A stretch of DNA of 64,000 bases from Desulfosoma sp. (GTDB taxonomy: Bacteria > Desulfobacterota > Syntrophobacteria > Syntrophobacterales > DSM-9756): assembly GCA_037481875.1 (NCBI GenBank), contig JBBFKY010000003.1, positions 55,235 through 119,234 on the forward strand. The letters are read 5' to 3'. The first letter of the stretch is position 1, and each line of letters starts with the position of its first letter. The notes under the pieces were generated by a model, which saw only the letters and a list, made by a program, of their open reading frames with translations, was not told the DNA's origin and did not search any database. A program made the position numbers and the translations under genes. Shown here in pieces: positions 56,208 to 64,000 of the stretch.

Positions 56208-56709
56208 TCACTGGCGCCAGCGCTCCTTACCCGCTTCCACCGCCACCTTGGTGAGCTTCAGCCGCTCCCACAGCCTGAGGACATCCTCTACCTTCGGGCT
56301 CACACCAGCAGCCCGCATCGCAGGTTCCACTTTCTTTATCAGGTAGTCAGCGAGCAAGCAGACGAGAACGTGAGTTCGGATACGCCTGTCCAGCCGGTGG
56401 TGGACCAGCCGGATCTTCATGTAGATCTTGATATGGCGGAAGGTCCTCTCGGCAACCTGAAGGCGGCGATACTCCTTATCCACCTCTTTGCCCTCATGCC
56501 GACACGCAGCCGGAGAGGGGCGCAACACGTACAAGCCTTCCAGGAGAGCGCGGGCCACGGCGTCCATACCGTGGCAGGGAAACAGGGTAAGGTTGAGCAG
56601 GTAGGCGGTGGCGGACGGTGCCGGTTTGGGGATCGCGATAGGATTCCGCCAGGTGGAAGCACTGGTAGCGTTTCGCCTTGGAAGTGTTCCAGACGGACTT
56701 GACGAACAT
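56208..56709 (-). pseudogene. IS1634-like transposase remnant, frameshifted and internally deleted
   Basis: The N-terminus, MFVKSVWNTSKAKRYQCFHLAESYRDPQTG with a start at 56709, matches the opening of IS1634-type transposases. After a frameshift near 56590 the sequence continues only as the C-terminal part: VDKEYRRLQVAERTFRHIKIYMKIRLVHHRLDRRIRTHVLVCLLADYL, which contains the R..K..L..RPV.H....I..H segment. Most of the catalytic core is missing. A relic of about 500 bases where a full gene would be about 1.5 kb. Confidence 0.75.
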
Positions 56710-56829
56710 GGCGGCACCCCCTTGCGAGTCCACCACATACCAAATCATACCCTTTTCCCAGGCTCTTTTTGCCCTCCCTACGACACCATCTTAGCATCCA
56801 GAACTCGGCCGAAACATGTCAGAAACTGG

Positions 56830-58053
56830 CTTTCTTATGAACGTTTCACCGCTCGCCAGAGGGGTGAAGATCAGTTAATCAGTGCAAAGTGAGGGAGATC
56901 ACAGGCACGCATACATCTTCTTCGAAGCATTGGTAAAAGGGAAAAGCGTTTTGAATGGTGTCGTAGAACATCGCGGCAAGTCGGAAGATCTTAAAACCGC
57001 ATGCGATTGAAGGCGAAATCTTTCAGAGCTCGACGAATCAGTTCGCCCGCCCCGTGACCGTAGGGGCTCGCCATGACAAACTTACAGGTGAGGTGGAAGT
57101 CGAGGCTTGCCTTTTTGAATGATTCGTCATGAGCTGCCCCCCACTCCGAGATTCGTGGAAGGAACCCTTTCCAGGCTAACGAATGGCAACCATAATTGTT
57201 TGTTAGCCCCAACGGAAAGACAATAGATGGCCTTTCGAAACTGAGACTAAGAGTCTCTGCGACTCCCGAATTCCGTGTACTCCCATGCCTCTTTATCTCG
57301 CACGAATCGCTTCCGATGAAGGCGGTGCGCGCCCGGAGCATACTCCAAGGCGTCTTTCTTGACGCGGCCCGAACAGGTGTAGTCCCCATCCAGTTCCTCA
57401 AAGACCTCGAAGAGTTTCGAATCAAAGAATCCCTGATCGACCTGCACCACATTCGGCACGTCCTTTCGACAGCCCCTGTGGGTTCTTTGCACCATATGGC
57501 GAACCATCTTCTCAGCCATGTACGAGTGGTTGCTGTGCTTGCCGGCTCCTCGAAACACGGAATCCAAAATGAAACAAACTCATGTCACCCAAAAAGGTTG
57601 GGAAGCACGAACGTTCTTCTAGGTCGGCTCCACGCCCTGACGATTGAGCGCCTCGTCGTCATCCATCACCGTGGTGTCAATGCCCAGCTCAATTGCTTTC
57701 CGCTGAGCCAAACGCGGACGCCAAAGAAAGAGTCTTTGAAGCAGCCAGAGAAACAGCCAGATGCAAATCCACGAAAACTTGCTTATTAACGTGAGAGCGA
57801 GGTCCGGGAAAGCAGATTTTGCTTGCCACTCTCGATGGCCGCGCCGTAACCATGGTCCTCTTTCAAATCGTCGAACTAGGACAAGCCGGGGCTTGTGCCA
57901 TCCAAGAAAAAGCAAAACAGCTATTTGAAAACCTCTTCAACCGGAAGACCCTGTCGGCTCTTTCGCGCACCGCCAAAAAGCCTCACCAGATAGGCCAAAA
58001 CGCCTATGTTTTCCAGGTAACGAACGAAAAGGCTCAGACCAGCCTGAGAGGTC
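56830..58053 (-). pseudogene. IS1380-like transposase remnant with several frameshifts
   Basis: Reading the minus strand from ATG 58053: MTSQAGLSLFVRYLENIGV...LVRLFGGARKS...FCFFLDGTSPGL-stop-FDDLKEDHGYGAAIESG, an IS1380-type N-terminus. Then LAQRKAIELGIDTTVMDDDEALNRQGVEPT with the first catalytic Asp region. Then QVDQGFFDSKLFEVFEELDGDYTCSGR with the second Asp. Then GAGELIRRALKDFAFNRM near the Glu region, and finally CFEEDVCVPVI. At least three frameshifts and a stop separate them. Order and spacing fit one degraded gene. The family name is from memory of these motifs. Confidence 0.72.
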
Positions 58054-58125
58054 ATGGTATCCGACGTGGTTTAAGCTGATCGATTTTGCACTTATCAGCT
58101 TGTTTCTTTTGTGGCATGATCAAGT

Positions 58126-58206
58126 CCTACCCTTTGGGTTTGCGTTGAATCTGAATTGGATTCAGGAAATCTCTTCTAGATTCAAAAATATAGCCCAAAG
58201 GGTAGG
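58126..58206. repeat. 13-bp inverted repeat flanking 55 bases, upstream of the M14 peptidase gene
   Basis: CCTACCCTTTGGG (58126-58138) and its exact complement CCCAAAGGGTAGG (58194-58206). The spacer contains a nested TGAATC/GATTCA inverted repeat. A further short palindrome GGTTAAAAATAACC is at 58236-58249. The stretch is AT-rich and non-coding. It could be an operator pair, an mRNA leader structure, or an insertion relic. Confidence 0.5.
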
Positions 58207-58302
58207 TTATTTCCAGCATTAAATTGCACAATTTAGGTTAAAAATAACCAAAGTATAGACAACTAACATTCAACTCCGTCACTAGTACCCATGGAGATGC
58301 TC

Positions 58303-61300
58303 ATGAGCTTGGATGAACCGATGACTATGCTGCCACAGCTTTTTTCGGGACAAAGTCTTTATAAGGATACAGACGGGGATGGCCTGATCGACCAAATCCT
58401 TGTGAGCCTTGTTGTCCCTCGTGGTCTCAGCTGGAGCGTGGTCTGGGCGGAGGCGGTGCATTTGGCATGTCGTCTGGCTTTTGAGACGGTGCGCCTGCAA
58501 GCTCCCTTGGTTCGTTTTCGCCCTCCTTCAGACAACCACCCTCACATGTTGATACGGCTGCCAACAGGTCAGACAAGGAAAACAGAATCGCTCGGCTCGA
58601 GGGTCCATGTTGCTCGCAAAAATCCTTATCGACTAGAAGCCACCGCCGAATCGCCGGAAGCCATCGCTTCCTTTTTCCGCCTCTTAGCCATATCCGATGT
58701 GCTTGAACTGCCTCCTCTACCCAAGGACTGGTCTATTCTAGAATGGATTCATGGTGATCAGCCCCTCCTTAGGGTCTGGAAAGGCAACCGACGACATGAT
58801 CCATTCTTCTCGCATAGCATATCTTCCGCCAAGGCCACCCTTTTGAATTTGGGAACACCTGGGGCAACAGGCTCAAAGGCCTCAAACGACAAAAGCGCAC
58901 CAGATCTTTTGGATCTTTCCGGACACAATGGCGTTTTCCAGACCTCGGCCCAAGACCCTAGACAGCGATCCCTTCATCTTGCCGTCCTTTTGCCTTCTCC
59001 CAAAGTATCTTCTCGAATCGGCCTAAGTCTTTGCCATACCCTGTCTCAGGTGACCCTCGAAGCAACCCAAATCCACATACCTTTTGTCTTTTCAGGCCCT
59101 GTTCCCCATGAAGGAATCGTCTTGGAACTCAAGGAAGAGAGTGCATGCTGCGAAGCCTTGATTCACACCGTCGATGGAAAGGCTTCACACCTCATGGTCC
59201 GTGGATCAGTACCGGCTCTGCAAAGGGCGCTTCAGCACTGGCTCCTTTGGGTCATTCGACGCCCGGGTCCAGGAGCAGAGCCCATGACGGCCCTTCGGGA
59301 AAAAGCCCGACGGGTGGCAAGGCCCGTAGGCGGTGGCATGGCTGATCCCCATGCGACGAATTTTCCATGCCTCGTCAGAGAGTGCCGATGGAAACCTGAA
59401 GATCTTCGGACGGAAAAACTGGTCATGAGAGTTCCTCCGGGGCATGGGGCTGTTTCTGCGACAATCTTTGTCAGTAAACCTTCGTCGGTGCGCCGCCGCC
59501 TTAAGGAACGACTGGAGAAAATCCTCAAAGCCAAGGGCTACAAACCTTCCGTAGAAGTTTTCAATGCTTACAAACCCGGCCTCTGTTGGCTTTTAGAAAA
59601 GGTTCTTCCGGCGGCCGCTGCAGCCCACAAGGAAAACGGTGTCGGTGCCGTGGAAGTCTCTTTTGCACCCTTTGAAGGCACCCAAGGATCTCGCTTGACC
59701 ACGAAAACACCCAATGGTTGTCCCGGAAGCGTAGGTTCACAGCGCGCCTCTCTTGAAGGCGAGGCGCACGTACTGCAAGGGAAAAACGCAATTACTGAGA
59801 AGCTTCCATATGCCATGGAAACAAGAAGCCGTTGGCTTCAAGAACTCTACCCAGGACCTGATCTATTGGCACGGCACCTGGGTCTTGATCTTTCGAAAGT
59901 GCATCTTCGAATGGACCCAAACCTCCAAAGTGTCTACCGCGTTCGGGTTTGGGATCGGGAAGGCTGTCTGCTTTTCGAAGAGACATGGTCTCCTCGCTGG
60001 AAGACACTTTCGTATTTCGGAAGCCTCGCCACGGTGCATCCCACCACGGCAGGCGTCCATATCGTTCAAGCATCGCACGTCTTGATAGACCGTTCCATCC
60101 CCACAGATCGGGAAGTCTTCTGGAGAATCTTTAGCACAAGGTGGGTGCCGGCCCTGTTCAGGGCCATGGAACAGCGCTTGGACTACGCCCGTAGAGCTCA
60201 GTTGCCCGCCTTTTGGGAAGAGATTCGCGTAACGGCAACGATCGATGAAACCGAGCTTCCTTTGGGTCTGGATCAGGAGAGGCTTTCACCCATGGAAGCC
60301 CTGCACGAAGATGTGTACTTTGCTCTTCTCAACGCATTCAAAGACTTTGCCGCACGTCATAACCTTTCCGATTTCCTTCAGTTGGGACAGGTCATGCCAG
60401 TTATGGCCTGGACAAGCCGCGATAGAAAAGCACGGGCCCGCCTCGTGGCTAAACCTTTTCCTGAGATCAGCCGCAGTCAACAGGTATATTCTTCAAACTC
60501 ACCCCAAAGCTCCGCCTACCCTGAGCAGAACGTCTCGATTGCCTGGTTGCGTCTTCATCAAAGACACTGGGACATTGGGTTCACTCTTTCACCCTCAATG
60601 GGTGCCGCCATTGAACCGGCAGCGGCGAAGGTTTCTGCCGTCTTAGGCCAAGGGGCTATTCCGTCGAGCACGGACCAGATCGTTCTTCGATGTCCTGCAC
60701 CACGGCACAAGCCTCCTTCCGCAAAGATCCTTGAGCCTCAAACGATGGTAGCTCCGCCAACGCAAAGAATTTTGAGTTCTCGAGACCTCGCTCAATGGGT
60801 TCATAGACTGGCGAGCTTGCCAGCGCTCGAGGTGTGGCAGCCGTCAAAGACCTTTCGAGGGAGACCCATTTGGGCGCTGGAAGCCACGCTGCCGTATCCT
60901 TCCCCAAATGTCTCCCAGGCTCGATTGCGTTTGTTCAAGCCAACCCTTTTTTTTAACGCCCGGCATCACGCCAACGAAGTCTCCAGCACCGAAGCGGCTC
61001 TGTTTTCCGCCTGGAAAGCAGGAACCACGGAAAAAGGCCTAAAACTCCTTCGAAAGGTCAACCTTGTTTGGATCCCTCTGGAAAACGCGGACGGCGTCGC
61101 TGCCTTTGAACGGCTTTATCGCATCAATCCAGGTCATAAACTACACGCTGCCCGCTACAACGCTTTAGGTTGTGAGTTTTATGAAGACTATTTTAAAGAT
61201 AACCCCCGCTTTCCCGAAGCTTTGGCCAAGCGACACGTTTGGGACAGGTGGCTTCCGGAAATGATCTTGGACGGCCACGGGGTTCCAAGCCATGAATGGG

Positions 61301-61818
61301 AACAGCCTTTCTCGGGTTATCTTCCGGGCCTTTTTGCCGAGCACTGGATTCCTCGTGCTTTTCTTTATGCTTATCTGCCTTACCTCGATGAACCCACAAA
61401 TCCCCGGTACTCACAGGCCATCGAGCTGGCTCGAATCATTCAAAAACATGTTCAACAAGATCAAGAACTTGTGCAAAGGAATGAAGAGATACGCGAGCGC
61501 TACCATCGTTATGCCCAGATGTGGGAGCCTCAGATTTTCCCTTCCGTAACCCCTGGTTCCGTGGCCCTGCTGCCTCCGGTGGCTCGAGTCGCTCGGCTCA
61601 ACTACTGTGCGCAGCAACCCCAAGTCACCCGTTTTGAAGTCATCACGGAAGTCGTGGATGAGGTCGCAGAAGGGTCCTGGCTCAACCTTTGCGTAAGAGG
61701 TCACCTGGCAGTGTATGAGGCTATGATCGAAATGTTGCAGACTAACGCTAAAAAGGCTATCAAAACAGCCACGATTTTTGGTCGTAGGGTGTGCTTTACA
61801 TGGGGATGTGAGTCTTAA
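58303..61818 (+). CDS. Very large M14-family metallopeptidase
   Basis: 1171 residues from ATG 58303 (GGAG five bases upstream; ATG 58291 and 58297 also in frame). Only the last third is clearly a zinc carboxypeptidase. HHANE (zinc-site HxxE, around residue 889-892) is followed by PLENADGV and LDGHGVPSHEWEQPF, which carries the likely third zinc ligand. The first ~780 residues have no recognised domain; an early DTDGDGLID segment looks calcium-binding-like, but is single. There is no signal peptide or membrane helix, so it is probably cytoplasmic. It lies 26 bases before a peptide ABC transporter operon, suggesting hydrolysis of the imported peptide or amide. Confidence 0.8.
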   Translation: MSLDEPMTMLPQLFSGQSLYKDTDGDGLIDQILVSLVVPRGLSWSVVWAEAVHLACRLAFETVRLQAPLVRFRPPSDNHPHMLIRLPTGQTRKTESLGSRVHVARKNPYRLEATAESPEAIASFFRLLAISDVLELPPLPKDWSILEWIHGDQPLLRVWKGNRRHDPFFSHSISSAKATLLNLGTPGATGSKASNDKSAPDLLDLSGHNGVFQTSAQDPRQRSLHLAVLLPSPKVSSRIGLSLCHTLSQVTLEATQIHIPFVFSGPVPHEGIVLELKEESACCEALIHTVDGKASHLMVRGSVPALQRALQHWLLWVIRRPGPGAEPMTALREKARRVARPVGGGMADPHATNFPCLVRECRWKPEDLRTEKLVMRVPPGHGAVSATIFVSKPSSVRRRLKERLEKILKAKGYKPSVEVFNAYKPGLCWLLEKVLPAAAAAHKENGVGAVEVSFAPFEGTQGSRLTTKTPNGCPGSVGSQRASLEGEAHVLQGKNAITEKLPYAMETRSRWLQELYPGPDLLARHLGLDLSKVHLRMDPNLQSVYRVRVWDREGCLLFEETWSPRWKTLSYFGSLATVHPTTAGVHIVQASHVLIDRSIPTDREVFWRIFSTRWVPALFRAMEQRLDYARRAQLPAFWEEIRVTATIDETELPLGLDQERLSPMEALHEDVYFALLNAFKDFAARHNLSDFLQLGQVMPVMAWTSRDRKARARLVAKPFPEISRSQQVYSSNSPQSSAYPEQNVSIAWLRLHQRHWDIGFTLSPSMGAAIEPAAAKVSAVLGQGAIPSSTDQIVLRCPAPRHKPPSAKILEPQTMVAPPTQRILSSRDLAQWVHRLASLPALEVWQPSKTFRGRPIWALEATLPYPSPNVSQARLRLFKPTLFFNARHHANEVSSTEAALFSAWKAGTTEKGLKLLRKVNLVWIPLENADGVAAFERLYRINPGHKLHAARYNALGCEFYEDYFKDNPRFPEALAKRHVWDRWLPEMILDGHGVPSHEWEQPFSGYLPGLFAEHWIPRAFLYAYLPYLDEPTNPRYSQAIELARIIQKHVQQDQELVQRNEEIRERYHRYAQMWEPQIFPSVTPGSVALLPPVARVARLNYCAQQPQVTRFEVITEVVDEVAEGSWLNLCVRGHLAVYEAMIEMLQTNAKKAIKTATIFGRRVCFTWGCES

Positions 61819-61844
61819 GGCGGCATCAAATCAAGGAGGACACA

Positions 61845-63413
61845 ATGCGAAAATGCTTGGTGGTTTTGTTTCTTTTGGCAAGTTTCTGGCCGGGTCTTGG
61901 AACGGCGGCGGAACAACCCGTCGTCGGGGGAACTCTCATTTGGGGACGAGGCGGGGATTCGGTCTCCCTGGATTTGGCTCAGGCAACCGACGGAGAATCC
62001 ATCAAGGCAGGCATCCAGATTTATGAAAACCTGGTGAAATTTGGGGACAATTCCATGGATATCGAACCTCAGCTGGCCACCTCTTGGGAAGTCAGCGAGG
62101 ACGGTCTCACTTGGACATTTCACCTGCGTAAAGGAGTCACGTTTCACGACGGCACACCCTTCAATGCGCAAGCTGTCTATGATTCCTTTGCACGGGTGAT
62201 CGACAAAAACCATCCCTTTTATGGCTACGGCAAATGGGCTTACCTGAACCTTTCGTTGGGCATGGTGGACCAGGTCAAGGTGGTCGATGAATACACCGTG
62301 CAACTGGTGACCAAGAAACCTTACGCTCCGCTCCTTAACAACCTGGCCCTTTGGCTCTGCCCTATCGTGTCCCCCAAGGCTTTGGCTGAATACAAGGACC
62401 AAATCGGTATGCATCCGGTGGGAACGGGTCCCTTTAAATTTGTCAGCTGGGTCAAAGATGATCAAATCATTTTGGAGCGAAACGAAAATTATTGGGGTGA
62501 CAAGGCCAAGGTGGATCGTATTATCTTGAAGTCGATTCCCGAACCTTCGGCACGCCTTATGGCCCTTCAGTCGGGGACCGTGGATATCGCCGACGATCTG
62601 GATCCCGATTCCATTTCTTTGGTCAAAAAGGATTCGAACCTGAAAGTGATCGAGCGGCCGAGCATCAATGTAGGCTATCTGGCGTTCAACACCGAAAAGC
62701 CAGCCCTCAAAGACCCTCGTGTGCGCCAAGCTATCAGCCATGCCATCGATAAGGACACCTTGATCAAGGCCATCTTTCAAGGCTTAGCGATTCCGGCCAA
62801 GAACCCTTTTCCGCCCACTATTTGGAGCTATAACGACAGCATTCAACCTTATGAATACAATCCTGAAAAGGCCACAAAGCTTTTGAAAGAAGCCGGTTTT
62901 GATTTCAACACGGAACTGGAACTGTGGGCCATGCCCGTTTCACGGGCTTATATGCCGGAGCCGATCAAGACGGCTGAGCTGATTCAAGCGTATCTCGCAG
63001 CCGTTGGAGTGAAAGCCAAGATCGTTCGCTACGACTGGGGCACCTACCTCAAAAACACCAGTAACGGTGAGCACGATATGTGCATGCTTGGCTGGCTTGG
63101 AGGGAACGCGGATCCTGACAACTTCCTTTACGGTCTCCTTTCGGCGGATACAGCCGTCACTCCCGGTGCCGCCAATGTAGCCCTTTGGAAAAACAGCGAA
63201 TTCACGGAGCTGGTCACGAAAGCTCAAAAAATCTTTAACAAAGACGAGCGTGCCAAGCTCTACATGAAAGCGCAAGAAATCTTTCATCGGGATGCCCCGT
63301 GGGTGCCTCTGGCCCATTCCACCATCGTGCGCTGCTATAGCAAGAAACTACACGATGTTCCGCTTCGACCCAACGGCTTGAATTCCTTTCAAATGGTCTG
63401 GAAGGAAAAATAG
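61845..63413 (+). CDS. Peptide ABC transporter substrate-binding protein (SBP_bac_5/DppA family)
   Basis: 522 residues; AAGGAGG precedes ATG 61845. A signal peptide (RKCLVVLFLLASFWPGLGTAAEQ, cleaved near residue 22) exports it. Family features: GGTLIWGRGGDSVSLD, YENLVKFGDNSMDIEPQLATSWE, the signature TFHLRKGVTFHDGTPFNAQAV, and HPVGTGPFKFVSWVKDDQI, RVRQAISHAIDKD. It binds di- or oligopeptides, or related molecules, in the periplasm. First transporter gene after the peptidase. Confidence 0.94.
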   Translation: MRKCLVVLFLLASFWPGLGTAAEQPVVGGTLIWGRGGDSVSLDLAQATDGESIKAGIQIYENLVKFGDNSMDIEPQLATSWEVSEDGLTWTFHLRKGVTFHDGTPFNAQAVYDSFARVIDKNHPFYGYGKWAYLNLSLGMVDQVKVVDEYTVQLVTKKPYAPLLNNLALWLCPIVSPKALAEYKDQIGMHPVGTGPFKFVSWVKDDQIILERNENYWGDKAKVDRIILKSIPEPSARLMALQSGTVDIADDLDPDSISLVKKDSNLKVIERPSINVGYLAFNTEKPALKDPRVRQAISHAIDKDTLIKAIFQGLAIPAKNPFPPTIWSYNDSIQPYEYNPEKATKLLKEAGFDFNTELELWAMPVSRAYMPEPIKTAELIQAYLAAVGVKAKIVRYDWGTYLKNTSNGEHDMCMLGWLGGNADPDNFLYGLLSADTAVTPGAANVALWKNSEFTELVTKAQKIFNKDERAKLYMKAQEIFHRDAPWVPLAHSTIVRCYSKKLHDVPLRPNGLNSFQMVWKEK

Positions 63414-63428
63414 AAGGATTCTCCAAAG

Positions 63429-64000
63429 ATGCCTTGGAGCTACGTGGGACGCCGTTTCGGACAACTGGTCTTGATCTTGTTCGGAGTTTCCCTTCTGGTC
63501 TTTCTCATGCTGCGCCTCATTCCGGGCGATCCTGCGCAGCTCCTGATCGGTGAATATGCGTCACCCGAAGAATTGGCACGGCTTCGCCACAAGCTGGGCC
63601 TGGATCGCTCTGTGGCGGTCCAATACTGGCTCTATTTGAAGTCCATCCTTCAAGGTGATTTGGGCATCTCCGCACGCACAGGCACACCGGTTCTCAAGGA
63701 AATCCTTCCTCGGCTGCTTGCCACCGCGGAACTGTCCCTGGCCGCCATGTTCCTTGCCACCTTTTTTGGAATGGCCGCCGGCGTCGTCTCGGCTGTACGA
63801 CAGTACTCTTTGTGGGATTACGCCGCCATGTTTCTGGCGTTGGTTGGAGTCTCGATGCCCATCTTTTGGTTAGGCCTGATGCTCATATACCTGTTTTCCG
63901 TCAAATACCCTCTCTTTCCCATGATGGGCAGGCTTGATATGGGCATGAACGCTCCCTTTCTAACGGGGTTTGTTCTCGTAGACGCCTTGCTTGTCATGCG
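63429..64000 (+). CDS. Peptide ABC transporter permease (DppB/OppB-like), partial
   Basis: At least 190 residues from ATG 63429 to the window edge, 15 bases after the binding-protein stop. The N-terminus MPWSYVGRRFGQLVLILFGV, the following LRLIPGDPA, and the segment ELARLRHKLGLD..VAVQYW match DppB-type permeases. The conserved periplasmic/cytoplasmic stretch GDLGIS and helices LAATFFGMAAG and GVSMPIFWLGL follow. The EAA loop and C-terminus are outside the window. Confidence 0.92.
   Translation, partial: MPWSYVGRRFGQLVLILFGVSLLVFLMLRLIPGDPAQLLIGEYASPEELARLRHKLGLDRSVAVQYWLYLKSILQGDLGISARTGTPVLKEILPRLLATAELSLAAMFLATFFGMAAGVVSAVRQYSLWDYAAMFLALVGVSMPIFWLGLMLIYLFSVKYPLFPMMGRLDMGMNAPFLTGFVLVDALLVM

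Noticed and set aside
57196-57789. Plus-strand frame of 197 codons in the transposase graveyard
   Set aside because: The opposite strand carries recognisable transposase fragments in order; this is its shadow.

Overview
The window reads as chromosome of a sulfate-reducing or syntrophic Desulfobacterota bacterium, most like the Syntrophobacterales (Desulfacinum/Syntrophobacter type). This is an inference from gene content: a complete 14-subunit Nuo operon of the HndC/HoxF style, a membrane decarboxylase Na+ pump, TRAP-TAXI uptake, and a UbiA/UbiE/UbiD menaquinone cluster. No rRNA or tRNA gene and no CRISPR array was seen.

Layout. 1-338: edge of a coiled-coil protein gene. 932-16447 (minus strand): nuoE-F-A-B-C-D-H-I-J-K-L-M-N, then a short NuoF-like protein without a flavin domain, then nuoG. 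Upstream lie a receiver-histidine kinase, a lone receiver and a GNAT acetyltransferase. 19520-25018 (plus): proC, a fused ADP-forming acyl-CoA synthetase, a cyclic-nucleotide-binding-like protein, and the gamma-like and beta subunits of a Na+-pumping decarboxylase. 25208-28299: TRAP-TAXI binding protein and fused permease, with stem-loops between and after them. 28444-29415 (minus): a queuosine-salvage (Qng1/DUF2419) protein. 29.4-32.1 kb: a decaying stretch with transposase and MscS remnants, followed by two CBS-domain genes and a PAS-GGDEF diguanylate cyclase. 35.1-35.5 and 39.1-39.3 kb: dispersed GGGGCGGACACATCGGTCCGCCCC-type palindromes. Between them are the CCA-adding enzyme gene, a small membrane-peptide gene, and a leucine attenuator with leader peptide just ahead of leuA. 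39324-44873 (minus): AI-2E/PerM permease, lipoprotein, penicillin-binding protein 1 and rlmD. 45010-48485: ubiA-ubiE-ubiD-like menaquinone genes. 48492-49442: panE-like gene. 49689-52037: a single reading frame joining an intact cysteine synthase to a cysteinyl-tRNA synthetase-like module whose catalytic and zinc motifs are gone. Then a KamA-family radical SAM gene and an AmpG-like MFS gene, diverging from 28 bp. 54.4-58.1 kb: a transposase graveyard (IstB-like tail, IS1634-like and IS1380-like fragments) with one intact coiled-coil membrane protein. 58303-64000: a very large M14 metallopeptidase followed by a peptide ABC transporter operon that runs off the right edge.

How it fits together. 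The Nuo complex, menaquinone genes and Na+ pump point to anaerobic respiration and ion-motive energy conservation on organic acids taken up by TRAP or ABC systems. The strongest candidates for something little described are the cysteine synthase/dead-CysRS fusion, the flavin-less NuoF-like subunit inside the nuo operon, the sensor-linked decarboxylase pump cluster, and the peptidase-ABC operon.
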